Part shown: positions 14,354 to 23,901 of the stretch, in pieces | Numbering within the stretch: the stretch's first letter is position 1 | Layout: each line of letters begins with the position of its first letter | NCBI GenBank assembly: GCA_964519015.1 | Contig: CAZFHZ010000007.1 | Span: 1-61,801, forward strand | Length of the DNA: 61,801 nucleotides | Reading direction: 5' to 3' | DNA from: CAZFHZ01 sp964519015 | GTDB taxonomy: Bacteria > Blakebacterota > Blakebacteria > Blakebacterales > CAYUVJ01 | Notes under the pieces: generated by a model | Databases searched by the model: none | What the model saw: the letters and a program-made list of their open reading frames with translations, nothing else | What the model was told of the DNA's origin: nothing | Program-made: the position numbers and the translations under genes

Positions 14354-16188
14354 GCCGGGCCCTCCCGGCTCCGGATGCAGGCCCTGATCTGCGGGTCGCG
14401 GGAACGGGCGGCCGCCCGCAGGATGCGGGCCACGCCCGGTTCCCGGGCGCGGTGGCGGGCCAGGACCGTCAGAGCTTCCAGCATTTCTAGAGATTTACCG
14501 CGTAATCCATTTATCCAGAAAAACTTATGCTCCCACGTCATCTCCACCAGCGCCTCCCGGGCGGAGTCGAGCGACAAGGTGCCCAGGGCTCGGATGGCGG
14601 CCTGCCGGATGGCCGGTCGGCGCAGCCGGTCACCGGCGGCGGCGATCACGTCCCGGTCCAGATCGGCCGGGCACTTCCGGACCAGCTCCTTCAGGGCCGC
14701 CTGGACGATCCCTTCCTCCGGATCCCTCAGGGCCGCCCGGAGTGCTTCGCGTCGTCCCTCCTGCCCCGACGTCATGCCGGCGGCCAGGGCGAGCCGGCGG
14801 ATCTCGGGAGAGGGGTCACCGTAGGAGGTGGCGAGGGTGAAGGTCTCAGGCCGCTCCGGTAACACGAGGAGGGCTTTCAGCACGCAGAGCCGGACGTCGG
14901 CGCTGGACGATGCCAGCCGCTCGACCAGCAGGGGGCCACCGGCCGATCCGATCCGCCCCAGCCGCTCCGCGATCCCGTCCCGGGTCTGGGGAGGGACCTG
15001 TTCTTCGAGCGCATCGAGCATCGGTCGGACCAGCTCCACCCCCAGTCGGGGCAGCAGCCGGTCGACACTGGCGAAATCAGGAGGCGTCCGCGTGAGCAGA
15101 TCCCGTACCGAACGGGGACGGGCCACCCAACCCACCACCGCCTCCATGGCCTGGTTCCCCTCGGGAGCGCGATCGAGCAGGTCGAAGACGGCGGCCAATC
15201 GACCTTCCCGGGCCAGTCGTCCGGCCGCTCCGCGGGCCAGTTCGCTCACCTCGTCGATCTCGATGCTCAACTGGAGGATCCGGAGCGGTTCCGGTCGCTC
15301 CAGCCAGCCTCCCTCGGCCCGCACGGTCTCCCCCCCGCGAGTCGCGGCCCGCTCGGGCGGCTGGAGGCCGGGCACCGCGAGTTGGACGGCCAGCTCATAG
15401 AGCGCCGCCGCTTCGACGGCCGCATTGGACTCCCCGGCCGGCACCCGGCCCAGAGAGGCGATCACTTTACCCAAGGCAGCGGCTTCCCGCTCGCCCAGAC
15501 CGGCCTGACCCTCCCGCAGCAGCTCGACCGCCCGCCGGGAGGAGCCGGCGACTTCCGGCCGGGTCAGTAGGGCCCGCACGAGCCCGGCCAGCCGACGTTT
15601 CGTCCCATCTTCCATACTGCCCAGCAGGCGGGAGACCCGTTGGGTGAGTTCCGGGTCCACCACCGGGGCCTCATCGACCGCTCCGGGGAAATCGGCCTCC
15701 TCCCCCCCCTGCCCGGCTCCCTCCTCTCCGGCCAGGGCGTACGATTCGAAGGGGATCGGGCGGATCTCCACCCCCGGGAGGGCCCATTCACCCAGGTCGG
15801 CCCCGAGCGGTCTGCCCGATCGGCCCACCGGCACGGCCAGCCGCCCCATGAGGTCCCGCAGCGCCTCGGTGGTCACACCGGTCTGGAACCTGAGCCGGAG
15901 GACCTGATGTTCGTAGAGCCGCCGGGCGAATCCGGACAGGAGGGTGTTGGCCGGGTCGGTGGCGGCCTCCCCGACCCATAACCGTTCGGGTCCGACCCGC
16001 AAGGAGAGTCCTTCCGAACCGGTCAGCTGTGCCCGTACCAGCTCTTCCAGCCGGCGGGCCCCGGCATCCCGGCTGGGGTGTCCCTCCGGATACATCCCGA
16101 ACCGCTGGACGGTACGGGCCAGCTCGATCAGCAGTCCGAGCAGCCCCTCGGTGAGTCCGGTGGGTTCGCTGTCGGCGGGTCCGCTCAT
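14350..16188 (-). CDS. HEAT-repeat protein with N-terminal domain shared with the HD-GYP neighbour
   Basis: This is a 612-residue soluble protein. The start is ATG 16186-16188, which overlaps the stop of the upstream M14 gene as ATGA; the longer open frame is ignored. Residues 8-115 match the N-terminus of the HD-GYP protein (F-G-M-Y-P-E-G-H-P-S-R, then L-W-V-G-E, then L-R-L-R-F-Q-T-G-V-T-T-E-A-L). A low-complexity linker follows, then from about residue 240 to the end come alpha-helical HEAT/armadillo repeats (patterns such as G-P-L-L-V-E-R-L-A-S-S-S-A-D-V-R). It has no catalytic motif. Co-transcription and the shared domain suggest that it works with the HD-GYP protein, perhaps as a protein-interaction hub. 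Confidence 0.85.
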   Translation of the reverse strand: MSGPADSEPTGLTEGLLGLLIELARTVQRFGMYPEGHPSRDAGARRLEELVRAQLTGSEGLSLRVGPERLWVGEAATDPANTLLSGFARRLYEHQVLRLRFQTGVTTEALRDLMGRLAVPVGRSGRPLGADLGEWALPGVEIRPIPFESYALAGEEGAGQGGEEADFPGAVDEAPVVDPELTQRVSRLLGSMEDGTKRRLAGLVRALLTRPEVAGSSRRAVELLREGQAGLGEREAAALGKVIASLGRVPAGESNAAVEAAALYELAVQLAVPGLQPPERAATRGGETVRAEGGWLERPEPLRILQLSIEIDEVSELARGAAGRLAREGRLAAVFDLLDRAPEGNQAMEAVVGWVARPRSVRDLLTRTPPDFASVDRLLPRLGVELVRPMLDALEEQVPPQTRDGIAERLGRIGSAGGPLLVERLASSSADVRLCVLKALLVLPERPETFTLATSYGDPSPEIRRLALAAGMTSGQEGRREALRAALRDPEEGIVQAALKELVRKCPADLDRDVIAAAGDRLRRPAIRQAAIRALGTLSLDSAREALVEMTWEHKFFWINGLRGKSLEMLEALTVLARHRAREPGVARILRAAARSRDPQIRACIRSREGPA

Positions 16189-17546
16189 CGGATGCGCCTC
16201 AGCCCGTCCGTATCGATGCGGACCACGATCGGCCCCTGGAACTCCGGTCGGGAGCGCAGCTCGAGGTCGGCCGCAGACCCCAGGCGCAGCCAACAGACCG
16301 AACCGGACCCGGTGAGCATCCCCGGCCCCGGGTGGAGGTAGAGACCACGGGCGTCGAACTCTTCGTGCGCCCAGACCTCCTCGAGATCGCCGGCCGCCAG
16401 CAGGGTCAGCCCCCGGCGGCTCACCCCGTCCTGGAAGGCGAAAGCGAGGTCCGTGGGCACCGGCTCCAGGCCGGGCAGGACCAGGGAGCCCCCCCGCACG
16501 ATGAGGTCGTAGCTGTTGCCGCTGTTATCGGGCAGCCGCTCGTAGGCGCCCGGGTCGGCCACGGCCCAGGAGCCGGTGGCGATGGCGTCCAGGGCGGCCA
16601 CCAGCGCTCCCAGGTTGACGGCCCGCAGCCGCTGCTTGGCCGGGTCGTCGGGGAGCACGCCACTCTCGATGAGCACGGTGCTGGTGCCCCACTGCTGCAT
16701 CAGGTCCCCGAAGGCTCGCGGATTGAAGGCATCCCCGTAGCGGGCTACCCGGCCGGGGATCTCTTGCTCCAGTACGGTGGCCAGTACGGCCGCCACCTGC
16801 CGGGCCCGGGCGCGCCCCCCTCCCCAGGAGCGTTGCGGGTCCGCGGCCGGCGCCAGCAGGGCGATCCCGGCCCTCTCTCCCTGGCGCCCGGCGCTGGTCC
16901 GGGGATCCTGGTCGTGCAGGTTGAAGCCGAAGTCGGGGCGCCACTGCTCCCAGACCGAGCGGAGGGTTCGGGCTTCCGGGGTGGCCAGCCGGCGGGCATC
17001 CCGGTTGATGTCGATCCCGAGCGCGTTCTCCCGCTGCCAGATCTCGGCGCCGTCCGGATTGAGCATGGGGAGCAGGATGAGGGTAGTACCGGCCCGCAGT
17101 TCCTCCCGCAGGGGATCGGGAGCGACATCGGCCAGCCAGCCGACCAGATCGACCAGGGCCATGGTGGCGCACGACTCGTCCCCGTGCATCTGCGACCAGA
17201 GGAGCACCCGGGCGGAGCCCTCCCCCCAGACGATCGTGCTGATGGGGCGTCCCTGCAGGGAACGACCGGCCTCCTCGACCGTGAAGGCCCCGCCGGCCAG
17301 GGACGGCTGCAGGGCGATCCAGAGCTGGGCCTGGGTGAAGCGGCGGTCGGTGATGGCCGGGGAGCGTGAGCCGGCCGCGATCGCCAGACCCCGTTCGAAG
17401 GCGGCCTGGAAAGCCGCATCGGCTCCGGCCGGACGGGGAGCGGGTGACGGCAGACCGGACGGGGATATGCGTCCCCCTCCCGCACAGGCGCCGAGCAGCA
17501 GAGTGAGCGTGAGGAGGCCGGCCGGACGAAGCGTTTGAGCTCGCAT
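16185..17546 (-). CDS. M14 zinc carboxypeptidase lipoprotein
   Basis: This is a 453-residue protein starting at ATG 17544-17546, behind GAGAGGG. The signal peptide ends in lipobox L-G-A-C (Cys21). The M14 zinc site is visible: His121 and Glu124 in Q-M-H-G-D-E, and His211 in F-N-L-H-D-Q-D. The supporting L-N-P-D-G and D-I-N-R-D-A-R motifs are present, and Glu294 in V-L-I-E-S-G is the probable catalytic base. It would trim peptides, possibly peptidoglycan-derived ones, at the cell envelope. It is the first gene of the operon with the HEAT and HD-GYP proteins, and it is divergent from the PadR gene, sharing a 286-base region that contains the operator at 17721-17784. Confidence 0.9.
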   Translation of the reverse strand: MRAQTLRPAGLLTLTLLLGACAGGGRISPSGLPSPAPRPAGADAAFQAAFERGLAIAAGSRSPAITDRRFTQAQLWIALQPSLAGGAFTVEEAGRSLQGRPISTIVWGEGSARVLLWSQMHGDESCATMALVDLVGWLADVAPDPLREELRAGTTLILLPMLNPDGAEIWQRENALGIDINRDARRLATPEARTLRSVWEQWRPDFGFNLHDQDPRTSAGRQGERAGIALLAPAADPQRSWGGGRARARQVAAVLATVLEQEIPGRVARYGDAFNPRAFGDLMQQWGTSTVLIESGVLPDDPAKQRLRAVNLGALVAALDAIATGSWAVADPGAYERLPDNSGNSYDLIVRGGSLVLPGLEPVPTDLAFAFQDGVSRRGLTLLAAGDLEEVWAHEEFDARGLYLHPGPGMLTGSGSVCWLRLGSAADLELRSRPEFQGPIVVRIDTDGLRRIR

Positions 17547-17720
17547 GACGGACCCTCTCTGGTCGGTTCCCGGAGCCGGTCGGACGTGCCGACATGGATG
17601 CAGGCGGCCGGCCATACGTCTACCATACAGGACGAATCGAATCCACTGGAATGACGCCTCGACCGACCGCCATCCTGCTCCTCGCGCTGCTCCCAGGAGG
17701 ACCGGCCCACCCGCCCCACC

Positions 17721-17784
17721 CTTTAGCACTTTAGGGAAACCCGGGCGCGGTTCCATCCGTACTTCCCTAACGGGTTTAGGGAAA
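17721..17784. promoter_or_regulatory. repeated palindromic operator, probably for the PadR regulator
   Basis: TTCCCTAA (17763-17770) and TTAGGGAA (17776-17783) form a perfect 8+8 palindrome with a 5-base centre. The right half, extended to TTTAGGGAAA (17775-17784), is repeated directly at 17730-17739, 45 bases upstream, where CTTTAG (17721-17726) forms a weaker partner. The site lies 49 bases before the PadR start. PadR proteins commonly repress their own operon through such palindromes. It could also affect the divergent M14 operon. Confidence 0.6.
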
Positions 17785-17832
17785 GACCGGGCCGAGCCCC
17801 TCGGCCCCATCACCCTCCGACCGGAGTGCGAT

Positions 17833-18171
17833 ATGCCGCGCGACCCATTGGAGATCATCCAAGGGACCCTGGAGATGCTCATCCTGAAGGCCCTGGTCCG
17901 GGGATCCTGCAACGGCTGGCAGGTGCTCTGCTGGCTGCGCGAGCGGGCGAGGGGCGAACTCTCGATCGAGGAAGGCGCCCTCTACCCCGCCCTCCATCGC
18001 CTGGAGCGAAAGCGCCTGGTAAGTTCCGAGTGGGGGCTCTCCGAGAACAACCGCCGGGCGCGCTACTACACGCTGAGTGAGCACGGCCGGGCCGAACTCC
18101 TCCGCCAGTCGACTGACTGGAGCCGGTATGTGCGGGTGGTCGCCGGCATCCTCGGGGAGGCCGTGTCATGA
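17833..18171 (+). CDS. PadR family transcriptional regulator
   Basis: This is a 112-residue winged-helix repressor. G-T-L-E-M-L-I-L-K-A-L opens the domain, E-E-G-A-L-Y-P-A-L-H-R-L-E is the recognition helix region, and the wing reads N-N-R-R-A-R-Y-Y-T-L-S-E-H-G-R, all typical of PadR. The C-terminus ends with the Y-V-R-V-V-A-G-I-L pattern of the small PadR proteins that precede ADOP permeases. I start at ATG 17833; the frame is open further upstream through the operator region but this is not credible coding. Its stop overlaps the permease start (ATGA), so the two are translationally coupled, and it probably represses this pair. Confidence 0.93.
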   Translation: MPRDPLEIIQGTLEMLILKALVRGSCNGWQVLCWLRERARGELSIEEGALYPALHRLERKRLVSSEWGLSENNRRARYYTLSEHGRAELLRQSTDWSRYVRVVAGILGEAVS

Positions 18172-20891
18172 GCACTCCGCGGCGGGAAGAGGGAAGCGGC
18201 CGGATCCGGCGGGCCTGGCGGCTGCTGGCAGGCCGGCGCCACGTCGAGCGGGCGGTCACCGACGAGCTGGCCTTCCACCTGGAGGAATCGGCGGCCTGGC
18301 TGGTCGAGCACGAGGGTCTGAGTCCCGAGCGCGCCCGGGTGGAGGCCCGGCGGCGCTTCGGCGACCGCCACCGTTTCCGCAGTGAGTGTGTCGGCATCGA
18401 CGAGGTGGAGCGGCGCACCCGGGCCCTCTCGGAATGGTGGAACGACCTGCGCCAGGACCTGCGTTTCGGCTGGCGGCAGATCCGCCGGACCCCCGGAGTG
18501 ACCGCGGCGGCGGTGGTCTGCCTGGCCGTCGGGATCGGGGCCAACACCACCGTCTTCGACCTGACCCGCTGCCTCCTCTTCTCCGACACCGCCTATCGGG
18601 AGCCGGAGCGGATGGTCCGCGTTTACACCCATCTGGCCACCGCCCTGGAGGGGGGCCTCGAGTACGCCTCCTATTCCTGGCCCGATTACCTCGATCTCAA
18701 GGCCCAGACCACCACCCTGGAGGACCTGGCCACCGGCACCGTCCAGCCCTTCCACCTGGCCGACGGCGACCTCCCGGTCCGGATCTGGGGGGAGATCGTG
18801 ACCGGGAACTGGTTCCGGGTGCACGGCGTCCCCATGGCCGCCGGCCGCGACTTCCTGCCCGAGGAGGACCTCATCCCGGGCGCCCGCCCCGTGCTGCTGA
18901 TCTCCTGGCGGCTCTGGCATTCGCGCTACGGTGGAGACCCGGCGGTCGTCGGGCGGTCGGTGACCCTGAACGGACATCCCTTCACCATCGTCGGGGTGGT
19001 GGACCGCGGCTACACGGGCCTGATGGTCGGCCTGCGGAACGACCTCTGGGTGCCGATGGCCATGTACCCGGTGGCCTTGCCCGGCCAGGAGGACGCCTTC
19101 CAGGACCGCGGCCAGCAGTGGCTCTTCTCCCTGGTCGGACGGATGCGGCCGGGGGTGACCTTCGAACAGACCCGGACCGAGCTAATGGCCCTCCAGGCCC
19201 GGCTCGAAGTGCAGTACCCGGAGACGAACAAGGGAATCTCGGCCCATGTGGTGACCGAACGTGCCTCCCGCATCCATCCCCTGGTGCGCGGGCAGATCCA
19301 GACCGTCATGACCCTGATCGGAGCGGTAGTGGGTTTGATCCTGCTGCTGACCTGCGCCAACGTGGCCGGTCTGCTGCTGGCCCGGGCCTCGGCCCGCCGG
19401 CGGGAGATCGCCATCCGGCTCGCCCTGGGGGCCGAGCGGAGCCGCATCTTCCGCCAGGTGCTCACCGAGAGCATGGTCCTGGCCCTGCTGGCCGGGCTGC
19501 TCGGTCTTGTCCTCTCTCAGGGAACCCTTCCCCTGCTGGCCGGGATCACCCCCCCTATCGACATGCCCTTCGAACTCGCCCTGCGTCCCGGGGTGGGCAC
19601 CCTCCCCTTTGTGATCGTGGCCGTCCTGCTGGCCGGCCTCTTCTTCGGGCTGACCCCGGCGCTGGAAGCCTCCCGCCAGGACCTGCTCTCCGCGCTGACC
19701 ACCGGGCGGGTCACGACCGGACGCCGGACCAACCGGGCCCGGCGCCTCTTCGTCGGTCTGCAGGTCGCCATCACCGCCGGGTTGCTGGTGGCCGGCGGGA
19801 TGGTCCTGCGCAGCCTCCAGCACGCCCGGGAGATCGAGGTCGGGTTCGATCCCCGGAACGTGCTCACCGCCTGGGTCTTCCTGGAACTGCAGGGCTACGA
19901 CGCCGAGGCCGCCCGGACCTACCACGGGCAGGTGCGGGAGCGGCTGACCGCCCTCCCCGGGGTCGTTTCGGTCGGTACCGGGGACCATCCCCAGCTTCAG
20001 CCGAGCATCAACGCGACCACCGTGGTCCCTGACAGCTGGGAAGAGCCGGTCGAGGACATGCCATCCACCCTGTACAACTACATCGACGACACCTACCTGG
20101 AGACCCTGTACATCCCGGTCGTGCGCGGTCACGGTCTGTCGGCCGGCGCCGGACCGGAGAGCGACCCGGAGGTGATCGTCAACCAGGCCTTCGCCGACCG
20201 GTACTGGCCCGGCCAGGATCCGATCGGTCACACCCTCACCCGCGGCGAACGCCGGATGACCGTGGTGGGGGTGGTCCCCACCGGCAAGTACTTCAGCCTG
20301 GGGGAGGCTCCCCGTCCCTACGTCTATTTCCCCCTGCGCACCTACATGCGCACGGCCCACTTCTACGTCATCCGGACGGAGCGGCTCGATCCGGCGGTTG
20401 TGGCGCGGATCCGGGAGACGTTCGCCGAGGTGGATCCCACTCTGCCGGTGGCGGAACTGACGCCGATGAGCACCTACCTGGAGACCGCCCTATTGGGGGC
20501 CAGCGTCCTGGCCGGCCTGATCACCGCCTTCGGCGGGCTCGCCCTGCTGCTGGCCACGGTCGGCTTGTACGGATTGATCGCCTATTCGACCCAGCAGCGC
20601 ACTCAGGAGATCGGCGTACGCATGGCCCTGGGCGCGCACCCCCGTGACCTGGTCCGCATGCTCATGGTAGGGACCCTGCGCCAGATCACCCTGGCCCTGG
20701 TGGCCGGAATCCTCTTCGGGGCGGCAATCTCGTTCGCCCTCTCGGGCACCCTCTACGGGATCGCTCCCTTCGATCCCGCCTCGATAGCCGTCGCCCTGGT
20801 GGTGGTTACCGGCAGCGCCCTGCTGGCCGGCTGGCTCCCGGCCCGGAAGGCGGTGCGGATCGACCCGGTCCGGGCGATCCAGCCCGAATAG
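18168..20891 (+). CDS. ADOP-type ABC permease with N-terminal prefix domain
   Basis: This is a 907-residue permease. The first 80 or so residues form the cytoplasmic prefix (E-R-A-V-T-D-E-L-A-F-H-L-E-E, then A-R-R-R-F-G-D) found in PadR-linked ADOP proteins. Two MacB-core/FtsX units follow, with E-I-A-I-R-L-A-L-G-A after the first set of helices and E-I-G-V-R-M-A-L-G-A near the end, closing with V-R-I-D-P-V-R-A-I. There is no ATPase domain and no ATPase gene nearby. The start codon overlaps the PadR stop. The substrate is unknown; the regulation is inferred from the PadR pairing. Confidence 0.93.
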   Translation: MSTPRREEGSGRIRRAWRLLAGRRHVERAVTDELAFHLEESAAWLVEHEGLSPERARVEARRRFGDRHRFRSECVGIDEVERRTRALSEWWNDLRQDLRFGWRQIRRTPGVTAAAVVCLAVGIGANTTVFDLTRCLLFSDTAYREPERMVRVYTHLATALEGGLEYASYSWPDYLDLKAQTTTLEDLATGTVQPFHLADGDLPVRIWGEIVTGNWFRVHGVPMAAGRDFLPEEDLIPGARPVLLISWRLWHSRYGGDPAVVGRSVTLNGHPFTIVGVVDRGYTGLMVGLRNDLWVPMAMYPVALPGQEDAFQDRGQQWLFSLVGRMRPGVTFEQTRTELMALQARLEVQYPETNKGISAHVVTERASRIHPLVRGQIQTVMTLIGAVVGLILLLTCANVAGLLLARASARRREIAIRLALGAERSRIFRQVLTESMVLALLAGLLGLVLSQGTLPLLAGITPPIDMPFELALRPGVGTLPFVIVAVLLAGLFFGLTPALEASRQDLLSALTTGRVTTGRRTNRARRLFVGLQVAITAGLLVAGGMVLRSLQHAREIEVGFDPRNVLTAWVFLELQGYDAEAARTYHGQVRERLTALPGVVSVGTGDHPQLQPSINATTVVPDSWEEPVEDMPSTLYNYIDDTYLETLYIPVVRGHGLSAGAGPESDPEVIVNQAFADRYWPGQDPIGHTLTRGERRMTVVGVVPTGKYFSLGEAPRPYVYFPLRTYMRTAHFYVIRTERLDPAVVARIRETFAEVDPTLPVAELTPMSTYLETALLGASVLAGLITAFGGLALLLATVGLYGLIAYSTQQRTQEIGVRMALGAHPRDLVRMLMVGTLRQITLALVAGILFGAAISFALSGTLYGIAPFDPASIAVALVVVTGSALLAGWLPARKAVRIDPVRAIQPE

Positions 20892-21014
20892 GCGGGCACC
20901 TGCCCGGTGGCCGGCCTGGTCGGCGGCATTGAAGAATCCGCAGCAGCGATTGCACTCCTAGTGACGGAGGTCGATCTACCCTTCCGTCCACCCGCCTTCG
21001 GGGAGGTAGAGATC

Positions 21015-23780
21015 ATGCGTCACCACCCCTTGCGACGCGTCCCGTTCCTGCTGCTGCTCACCGCCCTGCTGCTGGCCGCCGGCTGCGGCGCTCCGCGGGT
21101 CACCACCCCCGAGGAAGCCTTCGGCAGCCCGGTCGGAGCGGACTACGTCCTGATCGATTACGCCCAGCTCAAAGGCTACTGGGAAACGCTGGACCGGGAG
21201 TCGGACCGGCTGGTAGTACAATCGATCGGGAAGACGAGTGAAGGGCGCGACCAGCTCATGGCCATCATCACTTCGCCGGCCAACCACCGGCGGTTGGACC
21301 ACTACCGGGAGATCGCCGCCCGGATGGCCCGGGCCGAGGGGATCGACGAGACTCAGGCGCTCCGGCTGGCCGCCGAGGGGAAGGCGGTCGTCTGGATCGA
21401 CGGCGGCCTGCACGCCACCGAAGTGGTGGGCGCCCAGCAGCTCCTGGAACTGGTCTACCGCATGACCAGCGCCGATGATGCGGAGACCCGGCGTATCCTC
21501 GACGACGTGATCCTGCTGGTCGTGCCGGCCAACCCGGACGGCATGGATCTGGTCTCCGACTGGTACATGCGCTCGCCCGTCCCCGAGGAGCGCACCACCC
21601 GCGGTCTGCCGGTGCTCTATCAGAAGTATGCGGGGCATGACAACAACCGCGACCAGTACATGGTCAACCTGGTCGAGACCGAGAACATGAACCGGGTCAT
21701 GTACCGGGAGTGGTTCCCCCAGATCGTCTATAACCATCACCAGAGCGGCCCCGCCGGTACCGTCCTGTTCGCCCCCCCCTATCGCGACCCGCCCAACCAG
21801 AACCTCGACCCGCTCGTCATCACCGGTATCGAGCAGGTCGGCACCGCCATGCACCAGCGCTTCGTGCAGGAGGGGAAGGGGGGGAGCACGATGCGCTCGG
21901 GGGCCAGCTACTCCACCTGGTGGAACGGCGGGCAGCGCACCACCCCCTATTTCCACAACATGATCGGTCTGCTGACCGAGATCATCGGCAGCCCGACGCC
22001 GATGGAGATCCCCTACCTGCCCAATCGCCAGATTTCACGCAACGACCTGCCCCTGCCGGTCGAGCCCGGGACCTGGCACATGCGCCAGTCAATCGAGTAC
22101 TGCATGACAGCCGACCTGGCCGTGCTCGACTACGCTTCCCGCCACCACGACCAGATGCTCTTCAACATCTGGCGGATGGGTGCCAACCAGATCGGCCGGG
22201 GGAGCCGGGACGCCTGGACGGTTACGGCCCACCGGATTGACGCCGAGCAGAGCCGCCTGGAACGGGGCCGGGGGAACCGGGAAGACTGGGAAGCAGGATT
22301 GCGGCGACCGGACGACCGAGACCCGCGCGGCTACATCATCCCGAGCGACCAGCCCGACTTCCCCACGGCCACCAAGTTCGTCAACACCCTGATCAAGAAC
22401 GGGGTCGAGGTGCACCGGGCCCGGAGTGCTTTCCAGGTGGCCGGGCGGGACTACCCGGCCGGCTCCTATGTGGTCTACACCGCCCAGGCCTTCCGACCCC
22501 ACGTGCTCGACATGTTCGAACCGCAGGACCACCCGGACGACTTCGCCTATCCGGGAGCCCCCCCCCCCCCTCCCTACGACTCGGCCGGCTGGACCCTGGC
22601 CTACCAGATGGGAGTGGTCTTCGACCGGATGCTGGAGGGATTCGACGAGCCGTTCGAGAAGCTGCCCGACCTCGCGCCCATCCCCACCGGGGCCGTCCGC
22701 GACGCCTCGGGTGCCCGTGGGTTCCTGCTCAGCCATCAGGTCAACGATGCGGTGGTCGCCCTCAACCGTCTGTTGCGCGGGGGCAAGGAGGTCTACTGGC
22801 TCACCGGCGGGACCCGGGTCGACGGTCGGTCTTGGCCGGAGGGGACCTACTGGATCCCGGCCGCCGACGGGGTGACCGACCTGCTCTCCGGCCTGGCCGC
22901 CGACCGCGGCCTGATCTTCCAGGGAGTCACCCAGGCCCCGGCCGGACCGGCGCTGAGACTGGAGCGCCCCCGGATCGGCCTTTGGGACCAGTACGGTGGT
23001 TCGATGCCCTCCGGCTGGATCCGCTACCTGCTGGAATCGTTCGAGTTCGACTTCGACCTGGTCTTCCCTCCCCGTCTCGACCGCGGGGAACTGAGGGCCG
23101 ACTACGACGTGCTCATCTTCCCCGATGGCGCGGTACCCCTGCAGGAGCGGGGGGGGCGGGGCGGCTTCGGTGGGATGGGCGGCCCGGGAGGCGGCGGTCC
23201 CGAGACCGCCCAGCCCGAGATCCCGGCCCAGTATCAGGGTCGCCAGGGAAGCGTGACCCTGACCACCACGGTGCCGCAGATACTCCGTTTCATCCGCGAG
23301 GGGGGCGCGGTGATCGCCCTCGGATCCTCCACCAGTCTGGGCTACCACGCGGGGCTGCCGATCCGTGACCATCTGGTGGATCCATCCACCGGACGCGGGC
23401 TCCGTTCCCAGGATTACTACATCCCCGGATCGGTCCTGGATGTGCTTCTGGAACACATCAGTCACCTGCTCCACGGCCTGGGGGACCGGCTCGACGTGAT
23501 GTTCAACAACGACCCGGTCTTCACCCTGCTACCGGGCGCCTCGGGTCGCGGGGTCCGGCGGGTCGGCTGGTTCGACTCCGCCGCCCCCCTGCGCAGTGGC
23601 TGGGCCTGGGGACAGCAGGCCCTCAAGGACGGCACCGCCTTCCTCGAGGCGGAGGTCGGCCAGGGACACCTCTTCCTGTTCGGGCCGGATATCACCTTCC
23701 GGGCTCAGACCCACGGGGCGTATCCGCTCCTCTTCAACGGTATCTTCTACGGGAGCGCCCGGGCGGTGCGGCTGCCCTGA
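21015..23780 (+). CDS. large M14-family carboxypeptidase-like lipoprotein
   Basis: The product is 921 aa from ATG 21015, with GGGGAGGTAGAGATC ahead of it. The signal peptide ends in lipobox A-A-G-C (Cys24). The M14 signature lies in the N-terminal third: His133 and Glu136 in G-G-L-H-A-T-E, P-A-N-P-D-G (171-176) and His241/His242 in Y-N-H-H-Q-S-G. The large C-terminal part has no motif I can name, apart from a Gly-rich insert around residues 713-732, and resembles a glutamine-amidotransferase-like fold only loosely. Members of this long exported M14 group are common in Gemmatimonadota and Acidobacteriota. The gene lies 123 bases after the ADOP permease on the same strand. Confidence 0.88.
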   Translation: MRHHPLRRVPFLLLLTALLLAAGCGAPRVTTPEEAFGSPVGADYVLIDYAQLKGYWETLDRESDRLVVQSIGKTSEGRDQLMAIITSPANHRRLDHYREIAARMARAEGIDETQALRLAAEGKAVVWIDGGLHATEVVGAQQLLELVYRMTSADDAETRRILDDVILLVVPANPDGMDLVSDWYMRSPVPEERTTRGLPVLYQKYAGHDNNRDQYMVNLVETENMNRVMYREWFPQIVYNHHQSGPAGTVLFAPPYRDPPNQNLDPLVITGIEQVGTAMHQRFVQEGKGGSTMRSGASYSTWWNGGQRTTPYFHNMIGLLTEIIGSPTPMEIPYLPNRQISRNDLPLPVEPGTWHMRQSIEYCMTADLAVLDYASRHHDQMLFNIWRMGANQIGRGSRDAWTVTAHRIDAEQSRLERGRGNREDWEAGLRRPDDRDPRGYIIPSDQPDFPTATKFVNTLIKNGVEVHRARSAFQVAGRDYPAGSYVVYTAQAFRPHVLDMFEPQDHPDDFAYPGAPPPPPYDSAGWTLAYQMGVVFDRMLEGFDEPFEKLPDLAPIPTGAVRDASGARGFLLSHQVNDAVVALNRLLRGGKEVYWLTGGTRVDGRSWPEGTYWIPAADGVTDLLSGLAADRGLIFQGVTQAPAGPALRLERPRIGLWDQYGGSMPSGWIRYLLESFEFDFDLVFPPRLDRGELRADYDVLIFPDGAVPLQERGGRGGFGGMGGPGGGGPETAQPEIPAQYQGRQGSVTLTTTVPQILRFIREGGAVIALGSSTSLGYHAGLPIRDHLVDPSTGRGLRSQDYYIPGSVLDVLLEHISHLLHGLGDRLDVMFNNDPVFTLLPGASGRGVRRVGWFDSAAPLRSGWAWGQQALKDGTAFLEAEVGQGHLFLFGPDITFRAQTHGAYPLLFNGIFYGSARAVRLP

Positions 23781-23894
23781 ATGGAAGTCCGGATCCGGAA
23801 GAAGGACGAAGATGGCCCCCGTCCCACCGGCTTGCGCTACTGCGTCAACTCGGGCGCACTCGACTTCGACGCCCGGGAGGCCGGCTCGCGCTGA
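23781..23894 (+). CDS. possible 37-residue ORF filling a convergent gap
   Basis: An ATG follows the M14 stop directly (TGAATG) and opens 37 codons, ending 7 bases before the tldE stop on the other strand. The peptide is charged (M-E-V-R-I-R-K-K-D-E-D-G) with one Cys and matches nothing that I recognise. Termination-reinitiation at TGAATG would allow translation without its own ribosome site. It may equally be chance. Confidence 0.2.
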   Translation: MEVRIRKKDEDGPRPTGLRYCVNSGALDFDAREAGSR

Positions 23895-23901
23895 GAACCG
23901 C

